Assembly (NCBI GenBank): GCA_009773975.1 | Contig: VSMX01000026.1 | Location: forward strand, 1-20,416 | DNA length: 20,416 nucleotides | Reading direction: 5' to 3' | Source of the DNA: Desulfovibrio sp. | GTDB taxonomy: Bacteria > Desulfobacterota > Desulfovibrionia > Desulfovibrionales > Desulfovibrionaceae | In this document: one piece after another, positions 1 to 7,855 of the stretch | How positions within the stretch are numbered: position 1 is the first letter of the stretch | How the letters are laid out: each line of letters opens with the position of its first letter | Position numbers and translations under genes: made by a program | Notes under the pieces: generated by a model | Database searches by the model: none | Told to the model about the DNA's origin: nothing | What the model saw: the letters and a program-made list of their open reading frames with translations, nothing else

Positions 1-491
1 GTTAGTATTGTGTCCATGGAAGCCGCGCCGCCGCATGTGATAATCGCAGGCGGCCCGATAAATCCTGCCAGGAGGCAGCAGCAAACCAGGGTCAGTATTT
101 CCCGGAAAACATTGGCCAAAAGGGCCACCGCGCCGATTTCCATGCCCAGTTCCCTGGTAATGAATATTGACGAAAGCGAATAATAGGCGAAACCGGAGCC
201 AATGGCCAGACATTCAAAAATTCCGTATGCCAGAAAGAGGCTGCAGATGGCGCAACCGGCAAATGTGCCCGCAGTTGTGGCAACCGGCAGAAGCAGAATT
301 TTGGGACTAATGGAACGCAAGATTTCCCCCAGGCGCCTGTCGCGGCCCAGAACAAGGCCAGTGAGGCCCATCAGCATCCACAGGGCCTGGAGTGTCGGAT
401 CGTGTTCCACGAGGACCTGCGGCAGCAAATCGAATTTTCCCAGAACAATGCCCAGGAAAAAACAGCCAAGAATGGGCAGGGTTTCGCTCAT
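1..491 (-). CDS. lysO: LysO-type lysine exporter, C-terminal half (partial, runs off the left edge)
   Basis: This is the membrane-embedded C-terminal part of a LysO (DUF340) family exporter, which pumps L-lysine out of the cell. About 163 residues are visible; the 3' end lies outside the window. The reading frame is hydrophobic with several membrane segments. It carries the family signatures SGFAYYSLSS, NVFRE and GGAASMD. The Glu of the second and the Asp of the third correspond to the acidic residues reported as essential in E. coli LysO (E233 and D261). The ATG at 491-489 overlaps the stop of the preceding half gene in an ATGA arrangement, so translation is probably coupled. In E. coli LysO is a single chain of about 300 residues; here the family is encoded as two polypeptides. 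Family identity is seen in the sequence; lysine as the substrate is inferred from the family. Confidence 0.85.
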   Translation of the reverse strand, partial: MSETLPILGCFFLGIVLGKFDLLPQVLVEHDPTLQALWMLMGLTGLVLGRDRRLGEILRSISPKILLLPVATTAGTFAGCAICSLFLAYGIFECLAIGSGFAYYSLSSIFITRELGMEIGAVALLANVFREILTLVCCCLLAGFIGPPAIITCGGAASMDTIL

Positions 492-778
492 TTGTTCATT
501 TGCCTTTTGCCGGTTTTTTTCAGGATAAATGGCGTTATCAGCCAGGTGCAGAGGATTGAGCCCGCCATGCCGGCAAGAGTGATCAGAAATGCCGACATGC
601 CAAGTTTGGGCAGGGCTTCCATAATTTTGCTATTGCCGCCAATGCCTGCGCCCAGCAAAAAAAGAAGCAGCAGAATTGACGGCAAAACCAGTTTCTCGAA
701 ATGCCTGAAAAGTCCTATATGTCTGGTCATGCGCCCGATAACAAGGCCACAGAGCATTATGCAGATTGCAATGTACAT
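488..778 (-). CDS. lysO: LysO-type lysine exporter, N-terminal half (DUF340)
   Basis: A 96-residue, very hydrophobic protein with about three membrane segments. It matches the N-terminal DUF340 part of LysO, which precedes the conserved core carried by the next gene. An internal stretch LLLFLLGAGIGGN resembles the LLLFLVGIQLRNN segment of E. coli LysO. It ends in a TGA that shares bases with the ATG of the downstream half. Its own ATG (778-776) lies one base after the TAA of the upstream gene, with a weak AGG about 7 bases ahead. The two halves presumably assemble into one transporter. The clean stop/start overlap argues that the split is natural rather than a frameshift in one gene, since both halves have sensible termini. 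Confidence 0.82.
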   Translation of the reverse strand: MYIAICIMLCGLVIGRMTRHIGLFRHFEKLVLPSILLLLFLLGAGIGGNSKIMEALPKLGMSAFLITLAGMAGSILCTWLITPFILKKTGKRQMNK

Positions 779-779
779 G

Positions 780-1523
780 TTATCGCCTGCCGTACAGTCT
801 GTAATAATTGAAAGCCCCCTGCATGATAACCAGGGCTTTTTGCTTTCCGTTGGGCATTGAGGCCAGTTTGTTCAGGTCATCCAGTTTGAAGATAATGCAT
901 TTTCTGTAAAATTTGGGGCTGGTATCAGGCAAGGCGCAGTCTTCCAGGGCTTGCTGGCCGAAAACAAAAAGGATGCGGCTGCCAAGATGGTCAAGGCCGG
1001 ACCAGAAGGCCTCGGAATCAGGCGCGGGCATCCCGGCCACAAGCACCCTTGTCGGCCAGAATGTGTGTGTGCCGCCGGGCTGGCGCAAATCCCTGATCAG
1101 ACTTTGCAAAAAATTGCGCCTCAGCTGTCGTCCCTGCAAGCCAATATCATCATGCTGGCCGGCTTCCAGATCCAGGGCAAGATCGGCGTATGTCCATGCC
1201 GCAAGGCCGGGTTTGGTTTTTTCCAGCCTTGTGCGCCAATTTTCGGGCATTTGCGCAGGCTGCAAGGGCTGCCAGAGCGGCGACGCAGAATTGCCTGGCG
1301 CTTTTTCCACGGCAGTCGCAGAAAATTTTTCTTCGGCAGGTCTGCTTCGGGAATAGCGAGGAACATCAGCAGGTGATTTTGCGGCTTTTTCAACCACGGC
1401 TGCTGGCTTTGGGGCAGAATTTTGCGGCGCGTATTCAATTTGCGGGGGGTTATTGAATAAAAGATTGCGCAGCCCGGCCTTGCGCCAAAAGCAGGCCAGC
1501 GGATTTACAACTTCAAAAGCCAT
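780..1523 (-). CDS. hypothetical protein in the coaBC-lysO operon
   Basis: A protein of 247 residues that I do not recognise. The chosen start is the ATG at 1523-1521, inside the last codons of coaBC (19-bp overlap), with GGGA about 9 bases ahead; an in-frame GTG two codons earlier (1529) is the alternative. The first third is rich in Pro, Ala, Lys and Ser and looks like a disordered linker. The second half appears globular and contains a hydrophobic strand before FGQQAL and another, KALVIMQG, close to the C-terminus. There is no signal peptide or membrane helix. It sits between coaBC and the lysO pair with overlaps or a one-base gap at both ends, so it is surely co-expressed with them. The local pattern LGSRILFVFGQQAL loosely recalls Rossmann-like or uracil-DNA-glycosylase-like folds, but I would not assign a function. 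Confidence 0.75.
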   Translation of the reverse strand: MAFEVVNPLACFWRKAGLRNLLFNNPPQIEYAPQNSAPKPAAVVEKAAKSPADVPRYSRSRPAEEKFSATAVEKAPGNSASPLWQPLQPAQMPENWRTRLEKTKPGLAAWTYADLALDLEAGQHDDIGLQGRQLRRNFLQSLIRDLRQPGGTHTFWPTRVLVAGMPAPDSEAFWSGLDHLGSRILFVFGQQALEDCALPDTSPKFYRKCIIFKLDDLNKLASMPNGKQKALVIMQGAFNYYRLYGRR

Positions 1524-2749
1524 GAACACAAATCCCAGGCTATATCGGCCTTGCTTGCGGCTTGCCAGATTTCCTCGCGGCCATTGCGGTCTGCAACAGC
1601 CATGGTGTTCTCATCCGCGCCAAAAGCGCCGGAATCGGGATTTACCCTGTTGCCGGCAATAATGTCCGCGTTTTTGTGCCGAAGCTTCTCCCGGACGAGA
1701 GGCAGCAGGGAAGGCATGTCGGGCGTAATTTGAGCCGCGAAACCCAGGGCTTTCTGGCCCGTCTTCCGGGCGCACAGGCTTCCGATTATATCCCTGTTCG
1801 CTTCAAACCTGATTTCCGTCCCATCCGGGAAATCTTTTTTGCTTGCCTTGCCTGTCTTGATCCTTTCGGGCGCAAAATCCGAAACAGCTGCCGAGAATAT
1901 GCCAAAATCTGCTTTCGGCCAGATTTTTTCGGCCTCCGCATACATTTCACTTGCGGATTGCACAGTTACGCGTTTGACAGCCTCAGGAATGTACACTTCA
2001 ATTGCCGGGCCGCAGATTGCCGTAACTTTGGCGCCCCTCAACCATGCACAGGTGGCCAATGCGCAGCCCATACGCCCTGTGGAGGGATTGGACCAGAAAC
2101 GCACCCCGTCCCAGAACTCGCGTGTCGGGCCAAGCGTAACCAGCACATTTTTGCCTGCCATATCCTGCGGGGAAAGCGCGCGCAGGGCAGCCAGAAAAAT
2201 TTCGGGCAATTTTGCCAGCCTGCCTCGTCCTTCCTCGCCACAGGCGGTGTCCCCAATGTCTGGCCTGACTATAATCGCCCCCCGTTTTTGCAGGATTTGC
2301 ACATTTTCCCTTGTGGCAGGATGTGCCCACATTCTGGGGTTCATGGCCGGCGCGATAATCAGCGGCCCGGCAAAGGCCAGGGCCTGCGCGGAAAGCATAT
2401 CCGAAGCCGCGCCCCGGGCAAGCCTGGCAATGGCGTTTGCGGAAGCGGGCGCGATTATCATCGCACCCTCTTTCATACCTGGTTCAAGATGGGCGAATAC
2501 ATCGGAACCTGTCTCGAACATTTCGCCGTAAACCGGTTTGGCGCCCAGGGATTCAATAAGCATGGGGCTGATAAACTGGCGCGCGCCGGCAGACAGTGTT
2601 GAAGAGACATCAAGACCGATTTTCAGCCAGGCCCGCAAAAGATCGGCAGCCTTGTAGCAGGCCACCGAGCCGCTTATGCCGAGATGGAGATATGAACCCG
2701 CGAAATGGCGGCATAATGCGAAAGGGTTGTCGGCAATCTGATTACTCAA
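1505..2749 (-). CDS. coaBC: bifunctional phosphopantothenoylcysteine decarboxylase / phosphopantothenate-cysteine ligase
   Basis: CoaBC makes 4'-phosphopantetheine on the way to coenzyme A. The C-terminal CoaB half joins cysteine to 4'-phosphopantothenate using CTP, and the N-terminal FMN-dependent CoaC half decarboxylates the product. The protein has 414 residues, close to the usual 400. CoaC landmarks are visible: GISGSVACYKAADL near residue 24, the catalytic His at about 87 (FAHLEPG), the PAMN motif with Asn137, and Cys170 in ACGEEGRGR. The CoaB half begins near residue 195 with VTLGPTREFWDGVRFWSNPSTG and has the Lys-rich KTGKASKKDF loop near 310. The start is TTG at 2749, overlapping the upstream TGA, with a strong GGAGG about 9 bases ahead. 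The product feeds the CoA pool used as phosphopantetheine donor by the PPTase encoded at 11768-12391, though the two genes are not linked. Confidence 0.96.
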   Translation of the reverse strand: MSNQIADNPFALCRHFAGSYLHLGISGSVACYKAADLLRAWLKIGLDVSSTLSAGARQFISPMLIESLGAKPVYGEMFETGSDVFAHLEPGMKEGAMIIAPASANAIARLARGAASDMLSAQALAFAGPLIIAPAMNPRMWAHPATRENVQILQKRGAIIVRPDIGDTACGEEGRGRLAKLPEIFLAALRALSPQDMAGKNVLVTLGPTREFWDGVRFWSNPSTGRMGCALATCAWLRGAKVTAICGPAIEVYIPEAVKRVTVQSASEMYAEAEKIWPKADFGIFSAAVSDFAPERIKTGKASKKDFPDGTEIRFEANRDIIGSLCARKTGQKALGFAAQITPDMPSLLPLVREKLRHKNADIIAGNRVNPDSGAFGADENTMAVADRNGREEIWQAASKADIAWDLCSWLLKL

Positions 2750-3330
2750 ATGTCTTTTTCCTCCAGGTTTTTGCTGCCCCAGGATTCTGTCTTGCCCGGT
2801 AAAGCGGGAACAGGCGCATTTAGCGGGCCATATTCTTCTCCTGCAATGGATGGGGAGATATTTTCCTCTTCCGGGCGCAGCATGCTGGCGCCATCCTCAA
2901 GCCTGGGGCTTTGCCAGATTTCCATTATTGTCAGAATTCCCTGGCGATGGAAAACAATTGCCGCCATGTTCTTGCCATTTTCATAGACATGGACAGCCCT
3001 GTCGCCCTTGCGGTTCTGCATCCTCAAATTCCAGCCCGCGCTTGCAAGGCCGCTGTTCATTGTCATGGCCGCGGCAGCGGAATCGACATTGCCGCGATAG
3101 GTTTCAAGACCCTGGCGCTGCCCCGTCATGCCAGGCGAGATATAGCCATGGGAAGCATAGCGCTGCATTCCAGCCGGCAGCGGCACGCCAAGCAAAATGC
3201 TTGTCGTCGCGTTTTGACCACCTGTAAGGGGATCGCTGGTGAAAGGATTTTCTATGGACATTTGCGCACAGCCCGCAAGGGGCAATGCGCATACAAGACC
3301 AAGGAGCAGGATGACATTTTTTACGAGCAT
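2746..3330 (-). CDS. small secreted lipoprotein of unknown function
   Basis: A predicted lipoprotein of 194 residues. The signal sequence has Lys4, a hydrophobic stretch from residue 6 to about 18 and a lipobox LAGC with Cys21 as the lipidated residue. The mature part has a short low-complexity region, then a compact domain of about 90 residues (RGNVDSAAAAM to IMEIWQSPRL). This domain, with its M..GLASAGWNLR and KNMAAIVFHRQG strands, resembles small alpha/beta sandwich lipoproteins of the periplasm. The acidic, Pro-rich tail looks disordered. The start is the ATG at 3330, placed by the signal peptide and a GGGGG run about 9 bases ahead; the 20-residue extension further upstream has no signal-peptide logic. 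It is the first gene of the operon with coaBC and ends in a TTGA overlap with it. Its role is unknown. Confidence 0.8.
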   Translation of the reverse strand: MLVKNVILLLGLVCALPLAGCAQMSIENPFTSDPLTGGQNATTSILLGVPLPAGMQRYASHGYISPGMTGQRQGLETYRGNVDSAAAAMTMNSGLASAGWNLRMQNRKGDRAVHVYENGKNMAAIVFHRQGILTIMEIWQSPRLEDGASMLRPEEENISPSIAGEEYGPLNAPVPALPGKTESWGSKNLEEKDI

Positions 3331-3498
3331 GGTTATATTCCCCCGCGACATTTTTCCAAATGTCCGATTTTTTTGCAAGCCGCATTGCAATAGGCCGGAG
3401 CAAGCGTCTTTGTGATTTTAAACCACGGCCATCAGGCCGAACAAGCCCCGCATCTTGCTGTATGCGATTGTCCGTTGCCCTGTTTTTTGGAGAAAATT

Positions 3499-4584
3499 TT
3501 GTCGGATTATGATCTTCCGGAGTACAATTTCGCTTTGCCGGATAGCCTCATAGCTTCCCATCCGCCGGAAAATCGTGGCGATTCCAGGCTGATGGTGCTG
3601 GCGCGCAATGGACTTGTACCGCCCCGCGATGCCATGTTTTGCGATTTGCCAAGTTATCTTCCCAAAGACGCGCTTCTGGTGGCCAACAATTCGCGAGTGC
3701 TCCCCGCAAGATTGCGTGGCAAGCGCGAAAGTGGCGGCAAGGTGGAATTTTTGCTGCTCTCGCCCTTGCCGCTGATCCTGAAAAACGCTGCTGCCTCTTC
3801 CAGGCGAGGCATTTTTTCGCAGGAAGCCGAATGCCTTTTGCGCGCCGGCGGAAAAATCCGCATTGGTGAAATTATTGAATTTGGCGAAAATTTCTCTGTG
3901 GAGGTGCTTGCCAAAGGGGAGTATGGCATGTGCTGGGTAAAATTGTCCTGGCGGGGAAACCTTGAAGATATTTTTGCCAATGGCGAAATTCCCCTGCCGC
4001 CATATTTGCGGCGCAAGGCCGAAAATGGCGACAAGACGCGTTACCAGACAGTTTATGGAAGTCCTGAAAAAACAGGCTCTGTGGCCGCGCCTACTGCCGG
4101 GCTGCATTTTACGGAGGAAATGAAAAACAGGCTTTTGGGTCTGGGTTTTGGCTGGACAGAGCTGACACTTTATGTGGGCTATGGAACTTTCAGCCCTGTA
4201 AGATGCCAGGATATCCGCAAGCATGCAATGCACCCGGAATATGTTGAAATTTCTGCCGATTGCGCGAATACAATTCGTCAGGCAAAAGCGGATGGCAGGC
4301 CAATAGTCGCGGTCGGCACCACCAGCATGCGGGCAATGGAAGGCGTGGCGCAAAAAACGGGAGAAATTGGCCCCTGGCAAGACTGGCTGAATATTTTTAT
4401 CTATCCAGGAAAACGGTTTAAAGTCGCAACCGGCTTGCTTACCAATTTTCATCTGCCCGAATCAACGCTTCTGATGCTGGTATCAGCCTTTGCCAACCGT
4501 CAATATGTGCTGGATGCATACGCCATGGCCGTGGAAAGAAAATATCGCTTCTTTTCATACGGCGATGCCATGTTGATTTCTTGA
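3499..4584 (+). CDS. queA: S-adenosylmethionine:tRNA ribosyltransferase-isomerase
   Basis: QueA transfers and rearranges the ribosyl group of S-adenosylmethionine onto preQ1 at the wobble position of tRNAs with GUN anticodons, giving epoxyqueuosine. The protein has 361 residues from the chosen start; E. coli QueA has 356. Clear signatures are SHPPENRGDSRLMV near the N-terminus, AAPTAGLHFTEE in the middle, GTTSMRAMEG and TNFHLPESTLLMLVSAFA near the C-terminus, and the final FFSYGDAMLI. I place the start at TTG 3499, because GGAG lies 6 bases ahead and the conserved N-terminus begins here. An open frame reaches back to an ATG at 3412, but those 29 extra residues do not resemble QueA. The gene diverges from the lipoprotein-coaBC operon and is probably co-transcribed with argB, 45 bases downstream. 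Confidence 0.95.
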   Translation: MSDYDLPEYNFALPDSLIASHPPENRGDSRLMVLARNGLVPPRDAMFCDLPSYLPKDALLVANNSRVLPARLRGKRESGGKVEFLLLSPLPLILKNAAASSRRGIFSQEAECLLRAGGKIRIGEIIEFGENFSVEVLAKGEYGMCWVKLSWRGNLEDIFANGEIPLPPYLRRKAENGDKTRYQTVYGSPEKTGSVAAPTAGLHFTEEMKNRLLGLGFGWTELTLYVGYGTFSPVRCQDIRKHAMHPEYVEISADCANTIRQAKADGRPIVAVGTTSMRAMEGVAQKTGEIGPWQDWLNIFIYPGKRFKVATGLLTNFHLPESTLLMLVSAFANRQYVLDAYAMAVERKYRFFSYGDAMLIS

Positions 4585-4629
4585 GACTGTGTCCGTCGTA
4601 TGTTTTTTAACCCAATGGAGACAATTGAA

Positions 4630-5418
4630 ATGGATGCAAATAAAACCCGGGTGGTAATCAAATTCGGCGGCCATGCCCTGGATGACCCGGAACTGAACAG
4701 CGCGTTTTGTCAAAATCTTGTTTTTTTGCGGGATCAGGCCATGGAATTTGTGATTGTGCATGGCGGTGGCCCGCAAATCGGAAAATTACTGGACAAGCTT
4801 GGCGTGGAAAGCCGCTTTGAAGATGGCTTGCGGGTTACGGATGAAGAAACCCTGAAAGTTGTGGAAATGGTTTTGTGCGGCAAGGTAAACAAGCGCATCG
4901 TTCGGGATTTTTTGCGGGCCGGGCTTCCCGCGGCCGGTATTTCGGGAATGGACGGAAAATTGCTGCAGGGGAAAATAAAGAATCCCGCCCTCGGATACGT
5001 CGGGGAAATCACATCCGTAAATCCGGCAATTGTGAATGTCCTGCTGGAAAGCGGATTTTTGCCTGTAATCGCGCCCCTTGCGCTTGATCCTGATTGTCAT
5101 CCACTCAATGTGAATGCCGATACGTCGGCTGGCGCGATAGCTGGCGCCCTTGAGGCTGATTTTTTTGTCCTGATTTCGGATGTGCCCGGTGTGCTGGATG
5201 GGGACGGCAAACTGCTTGGGCGCCTTGACTGGCCGGAAATTGAAAACCTGCGCGCCAAAGGCGTCATTACTGGCGGGATGATTCCCAAGACGCAGTGTTG
5301 CAGGACAGCCCTGGATGGCGGATGCAAAAAAGCCATCATCCTTGATGGCCGGGCCGAATCAAGCCTGAAAAAATTCCTGCTTGATGGCGAGCCGCTGGGA
5401 ACGGTAATCGAATTATAG
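4630..5418 (+). CDS. argB: acetylglutamate kinase
   Basis: ArgB phosphorylates N-acetylglutamate with ATP, the second step of arginine synthesis by the acetylated route. It is an amino-acid-kinase fold protein of 262 residues. Motifs visible are KFGGHAL with Lys11, VHGGGPQI with the glycine loop at 45-47, GLRVTD with Arg68, NVNADTSAGAIAGAL, ISDVPGVLD, and GGMIPKTQCC before the ILDGR segment. The start is ATG 4630, with GGAG 9 bases ahead; in-frame ATGs at 4600 and 4615 lie upstream of or overlap that site and are less likely. The short N-terminus resembles E. coli ArgB (258 residues) and lacks most of the N-terminal helix that builds the arginine-sensing hexamer in longer family members. Inhibition by arginine is therefore doubtful, which is an inference from length only. 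Confidence 0.95.
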   Translation: MDANKTRVVIKFGGHALDDPELNSAFCQNLVFLRDQAMEFVIVHGGGPQIGKLLDKLGVESRFEDGLRVTDEETLKVVEMVLCGKVNKRIVRDFLRAGLPAAGISGMDGKLLQGKIKNPALGYVGEITSVNPAIVNVLLESGFLPVIAPLALDPDCHPLNVNADTSAGAIAGALEADFFVLISDVPGVLDGDGKLLGRLDWPEIENLRAKGVITGGMIPKTQCCRTALDGGCKKAIILDGRAESSLKKFLLDGEPLGTVIEL

Positions 5419-5634
5419 AAATTTCCGCGTTGGACAACCAGATTGGTAGCATTCAGGGCTTTGCGTCTTGCGCCCGGGAGGGGTTTGAGACCCCTCCCGG
5501 CTAAACGACCGCGTCTGATAGACCGCCAGAGAGTGCGGGTGGGGGTCTGTTTGGCCTGAGGGCCGAGGTCTCAAACCACAAAGGAACTTGCGGATGAAAA
5601 CTTGACGCGCTGGGGGGCTGATGTGAAGCTGACC
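5419..5634. other. convergent intergenic region, structured, no gene recognised
   Basis: A 216-bp gap between the 3' ends of argB (plus) and smpB (minus). I find no ORF with a ribosome binding site and no complete tRNA or tmRNA. It contains the 11-bp hairpin listed separately, a small GGCC-TGAG-GGCC hairpin at 5553-5564, a possible AGACC/GGTCT pairing (5520-5524 with 5544-5548), and a segment at 5567-5577 that is the exact complement of part of the large hairpin. It may encode a small structured RNA or act as a bidirectional transcript end. Nothing here fixes the strand. Confidence 0.5.
5474..5500. other. perfect 11-bp GC-rich hairpin downstream of argB
   Basis: Bases 5474-5484 pair perfectly with 5490-5500 around a 5-base loop. 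The stem is very stable and symmetric, so it works on either strand. It is not followed by a T-run on either side, so it is not a standard intrinsic terminator, although it could stall polymerase or protect the argB mRNA 3' end. Bases 5482-5492, including the loop, recur as an exact inverted copy at 5567-5577, which gives a competing long-range pairing. Confidence 0.7.
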
Positions 5635-6090
5635 CTACCTGACCTCTCTTTCCATGTCGCGCTCTTCTGCGCGTCTTTTCAATGTTTCCCGGTGGTCATG
5701 AAGTTTTTTGCCTTGGCCAAGCGCGATTTCCACCTTTACGCGATGGTTTTTGAAGTACATTTTCACAGGCACCACGGTCAGGCCTTTTTGCGCGCTTTGG
5801 GCCGCCAGTTTGGCAATTTCGCGCGAATGAAGCAAAAGCCGTCTTGGCCGGGACGGATCTTGCGGGGCATACCCTGCATTTGAATAGGGGGCAATGTGCA
5901 GGGAAAGCAGCCAGGCCTCGCCATTTTTGAAATCGACATAACTGTCGATAAAATTGACCTTGCCCGCGCGAATGCTTTTTACTTCCGGACCGGTCAGCGA
6001 AATTCCCGCTTCAATGAAGTCCGAAAGATTGTATAAATGCCTTGCTTTTTTGTTTACGGCAATGGAACTTGATTCCTTGTTTTTACTCAT
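5635..6090 (-). CDS. smpB: SsrA-binding protein SmpB
   Basis: SmpB binds the tRNA-like part of tmRNA and brings it to stalled ribosomes for trans-translation. It has 151 residues, the usual family length. Family hallmarks are NKKARHLYNLSD near the N-terminus, GISLTGPEVKSIRAGKVNF, SYVDFKNGEAWLLSLHIAPY, LLLHSREI, and GKKLHDHRETLKRR leading into the basic C-terminal tail that reaches the decoding centre. The ATG at 6090 overlaps the ptsI stop by 8 bp; only a weak GGA lies ahead, so translation may be coupled to ptsI. The longer open frame upstream to 6192 lies inside ptsI and is not part of the protein. It is the last gene of the long minus-strand run. I could not find ssrA in the adjoining gap. 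Confidence 0.96.
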   Translation of the reverse strand: MSKNKESSSIAVNKKARHLYNLSDFIEAGISLTGPEVKSIRAGKVNFIDSYVDFKNGEAWLLSLHIAPYSNAGYAPQDPSRPRRLLLHSREIAKLAAQSAQKGLTVVPVKMYFKNHRVKVEIALGQGKKLHDHRETLKRRAEERDMEREVR

Positions 6091-7855
6091 GGCTTTTCCG
6101 TAATACAAAGGAGGAAGAATGATATGGCAGTTCGGGCCCCAAAAAATTGACCATTGCCGCCTCAAGAAGCTTTTTAACTTCCGCGACGTCATGCAGGGTT
6201 AAAATTTCATTTACCAGATCCGCGCAGAGGCCCGCGTCCAGTTTGCGCAAAATATGTTTGATTGCGGGCACAAAACGCTGCGCAGCGGAAAGTTCGTCAA
6301 TTCCGAGGCCAAGCAGCACAACAATGCCGCAAGGGTCGGAAGCCAGTTCCCCACAAACGGAAGCGGTGATGTTTTTTGCATGGGCCGCATCGATTACCGT
6401 CTTCAGGGAACGGATAATCGCCGGATGCAGCGGCTCGTTGAGATAGGCCACATGGCGGTTGTTCCTGTCTATGGCCAGAAGATAATGCACAAGATCGTTT
6501 GTGCCAATGCTGAAAAAATCACATTCGCCGGCAAGAATATCGCTTGCCAGCACGGCGGATGGCGTTTCGATCATGATGCCCAACGGCAGATCCTTCGCGT
6601 ACGCAAGGCCCTCGGCTTTGAGTTCTTCCTTGACTGAAGATATTATTTCCCTGGTTTCGGCAATTTCCGCCTTTCCCGAAATCATCGGCAGCATGAGGGC
6701 TGCATTGCTGTTGCGAGAAGCGCGTAAAACCGCGCGCAACTGGGTGCGGAAAATGTCACGGTATTTCAGGCAAAAGCGGATGCCGCGCAAACCCAGGGCC
6801 GGATTTGGCTCATTGGGTATGATGTTGGGCAGTAAAAGCTTGTCAGCGCCAACATCCAGGGTCCGGAAAATAACTTTTTCGGGCGCCGTCTTTGCCAGCA
6901 CTGTGGAATATTCTTCCACCAGGGCCTTTTCATCGGGCAGCGCGCCGCCAAGATAGGCGTATTCCGTTCGGTAGAGGCCAATGCCCCTTGCGCCGGATTT
7001 TTTCAATGTCCCCAGTTCGGAGAGGTTTTCCAGGTTTGCGCCAACCACAAGCTCAATGCCGTCCTTTGTGGCGGACGAAAGGGTGGCGGATGTTTTGGTC
7101 TGGTTTTCGAAAGCCAGGTAGTTTTCCCGGAATTCCTGGTACTTTTCGAGATCGTCTCCATCCGGGGCAAGCAGGGCGCAGCCGCGCAGGGCGTCAACAA
7201 TAACCGTTTCACCCTCTCTGGCCTGGGCCAGCAAATCTGTCATTCCGGCAATTGCGGGCACCCGCATGCCCCGGGCCAGAATGGCGGTATGGGAAGTAGG
7301 GCCGCCCTCGACAGTCAAAAGTCCAAGAATCCCATTTGGGCCAAGCTCCATGACATCGGCCGGCGAGAGTTCGTAGGATGCCAGTATGCTTTTGTTTTCA
7401 GTGTCTTTTTCATGGCTTGCGCCTGTAAGGGCATCGGCAATCCTAAAACAGATGGCCTTTATGTCCTGGGCGCGATCCTGCAAATATGGATCTTCGATGC
7501 CCGAAAAAAGATTGCAAAGCTCTTCCATTGTTTCGTTCAGGGCCCAGGTGGCGCATATTTTCCGCCTGCGTATTCTTGCCCGGGCGGAATCAATAATTTT
7601 GGGATCCCTTGCCAGTTCCATTTGCGAAAGCATGATTTCGCGATATTCCTGCAAGGTTTCGGGAACCTCCCTCACAGCGGCGCCAAGCGCGCTGCGCACC
7701 TGTTCGGCGGCGCGCACAAGGGCTTCCTCCTCTTTGGCTACATCTTCAGCCACTATACGCCGCTTTTCAAGCAGGCGTATGGACTGCTTGAGGCGCAGCG
7801 GTCCGATGGCGATTCCTGGGGAAATCGCATTGCCCCACAAGATTAATCTGGCCAT
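6083..7855 (-). CDS. ptsI: phosphoenolpyruvate-protein phosphotransferase (enzyme I)
   Basis: Enzyme I takes phosphate from phosphoenolpyruvate and passes it to HPr, the entry step of the PTS. The 590 residues are typical. The N-terminal HPr-binding and swivelling domains carry the phospho-acceptor His189 in EGGPTSHTAILAR. The C-terminal PEP-binding barrel shows GIGLYRTEY (291-299), RTLDVGADK (331-339), GIMIETPSA (426-434), FFSIGTNDL (447-455) and the catalytic Cys501 in SVCGELA. The ATG abuts the TAA of the HPr gene directly (TAAATG), so the two are made together. No enzyme II gene is in view. In Desulfovibrio, PTS parts are mostly mannose-class or regulatory, which I mention as recollection. 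All key residues are present, so the enzyme should be active. Confidence 0.96.
   Translation of the reverse strand: MARLILWGNAISPGIAIGPLRLKQSIRLLEKRRIVAEDVAKEEEALVRAAEQVRSALGAAVREVPETLQEYREIMLSQMELARDPKIIDSARARIRRRKICATWALNETMEELCNLFSGIEDPYLQDRAQDIKAICFRIADALTGASHEKDTENKSILASYELSPADVMELGPNGILGLLTVEGGPTSHTAILARGMRVPAIAGMTDLLAQAREGETVIVDALRGCALLAPDGDDLEKYQEFRENYLAFENQTKTSATLSSATKDGIELVVGANLENLSELGTLKKSGARGIGLYRTEYAYLGGALPDEKALVEEYSTVLAKTAPEKVIFRTLDVGADKLLLPNIIPNEPNPALGLRGIRFCLKYRDIFRTQLRAVLRASRNSNAALMLPMISGKAEIAETREIISSVKEELKAEGLAYAKDLPLGIMIETPSAVLASDILAGECDFFSIGTNDLVHYLLAIDRNNRHVAYLNEPLHPAIIRSLKTVIDAAHAKNITASVCGELASDPCGIVVLLGLGIDELSAAQRFVPAIKHILRKLDAGLCADLVNEILTLHDVAEVKKLLEAAMVNFLGPELPYHSSSFVLRKSHE

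Noticed and set aside
488..491. Frameshift pseudogene interpretation of the two LysO halves
   Set aside because: A precise ATGA stop/start overlap and sensible termini on both halves favour a natural two-gene arrangement.
1562..2602. 346-codon open frame on the plus strand opposite coaBC
   Set aside because: Antisense to all catalytic motifs of CoaBC; no start signal and no recognisable domain.
3412..3498. 29-codon N-terminal extension of queA from ATG 3412
   Set aside because: The QueA family N-terminus begins at the TTG at 3499, which has its own GGAG; the extension is Cys/His/Pro-rich and unlike the family.
3418..4452. 344-codon open frame on the minus strand opposite queA
   Set aside because: Antisense to conserved QueA motifs; no ribosome site.
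5430..5506. tRNA-like segment: GGTAG resembling a D-arm and a GGGGTTTGAGACCCC T-arm look-alike
   Set aside because: No matching acceptor strand, the anticodon arm would need a 12-base loop, and the T-arm look-alike is simply the top of the 11-bp hairpin.
5419..5634. tmRNA gene (ssrA) expected beside smpB
   Set aside because: The gap is too short for a full tmRNA and shows no alanine tRNA-like ends or tag reading frame ending in a typical AA motif.
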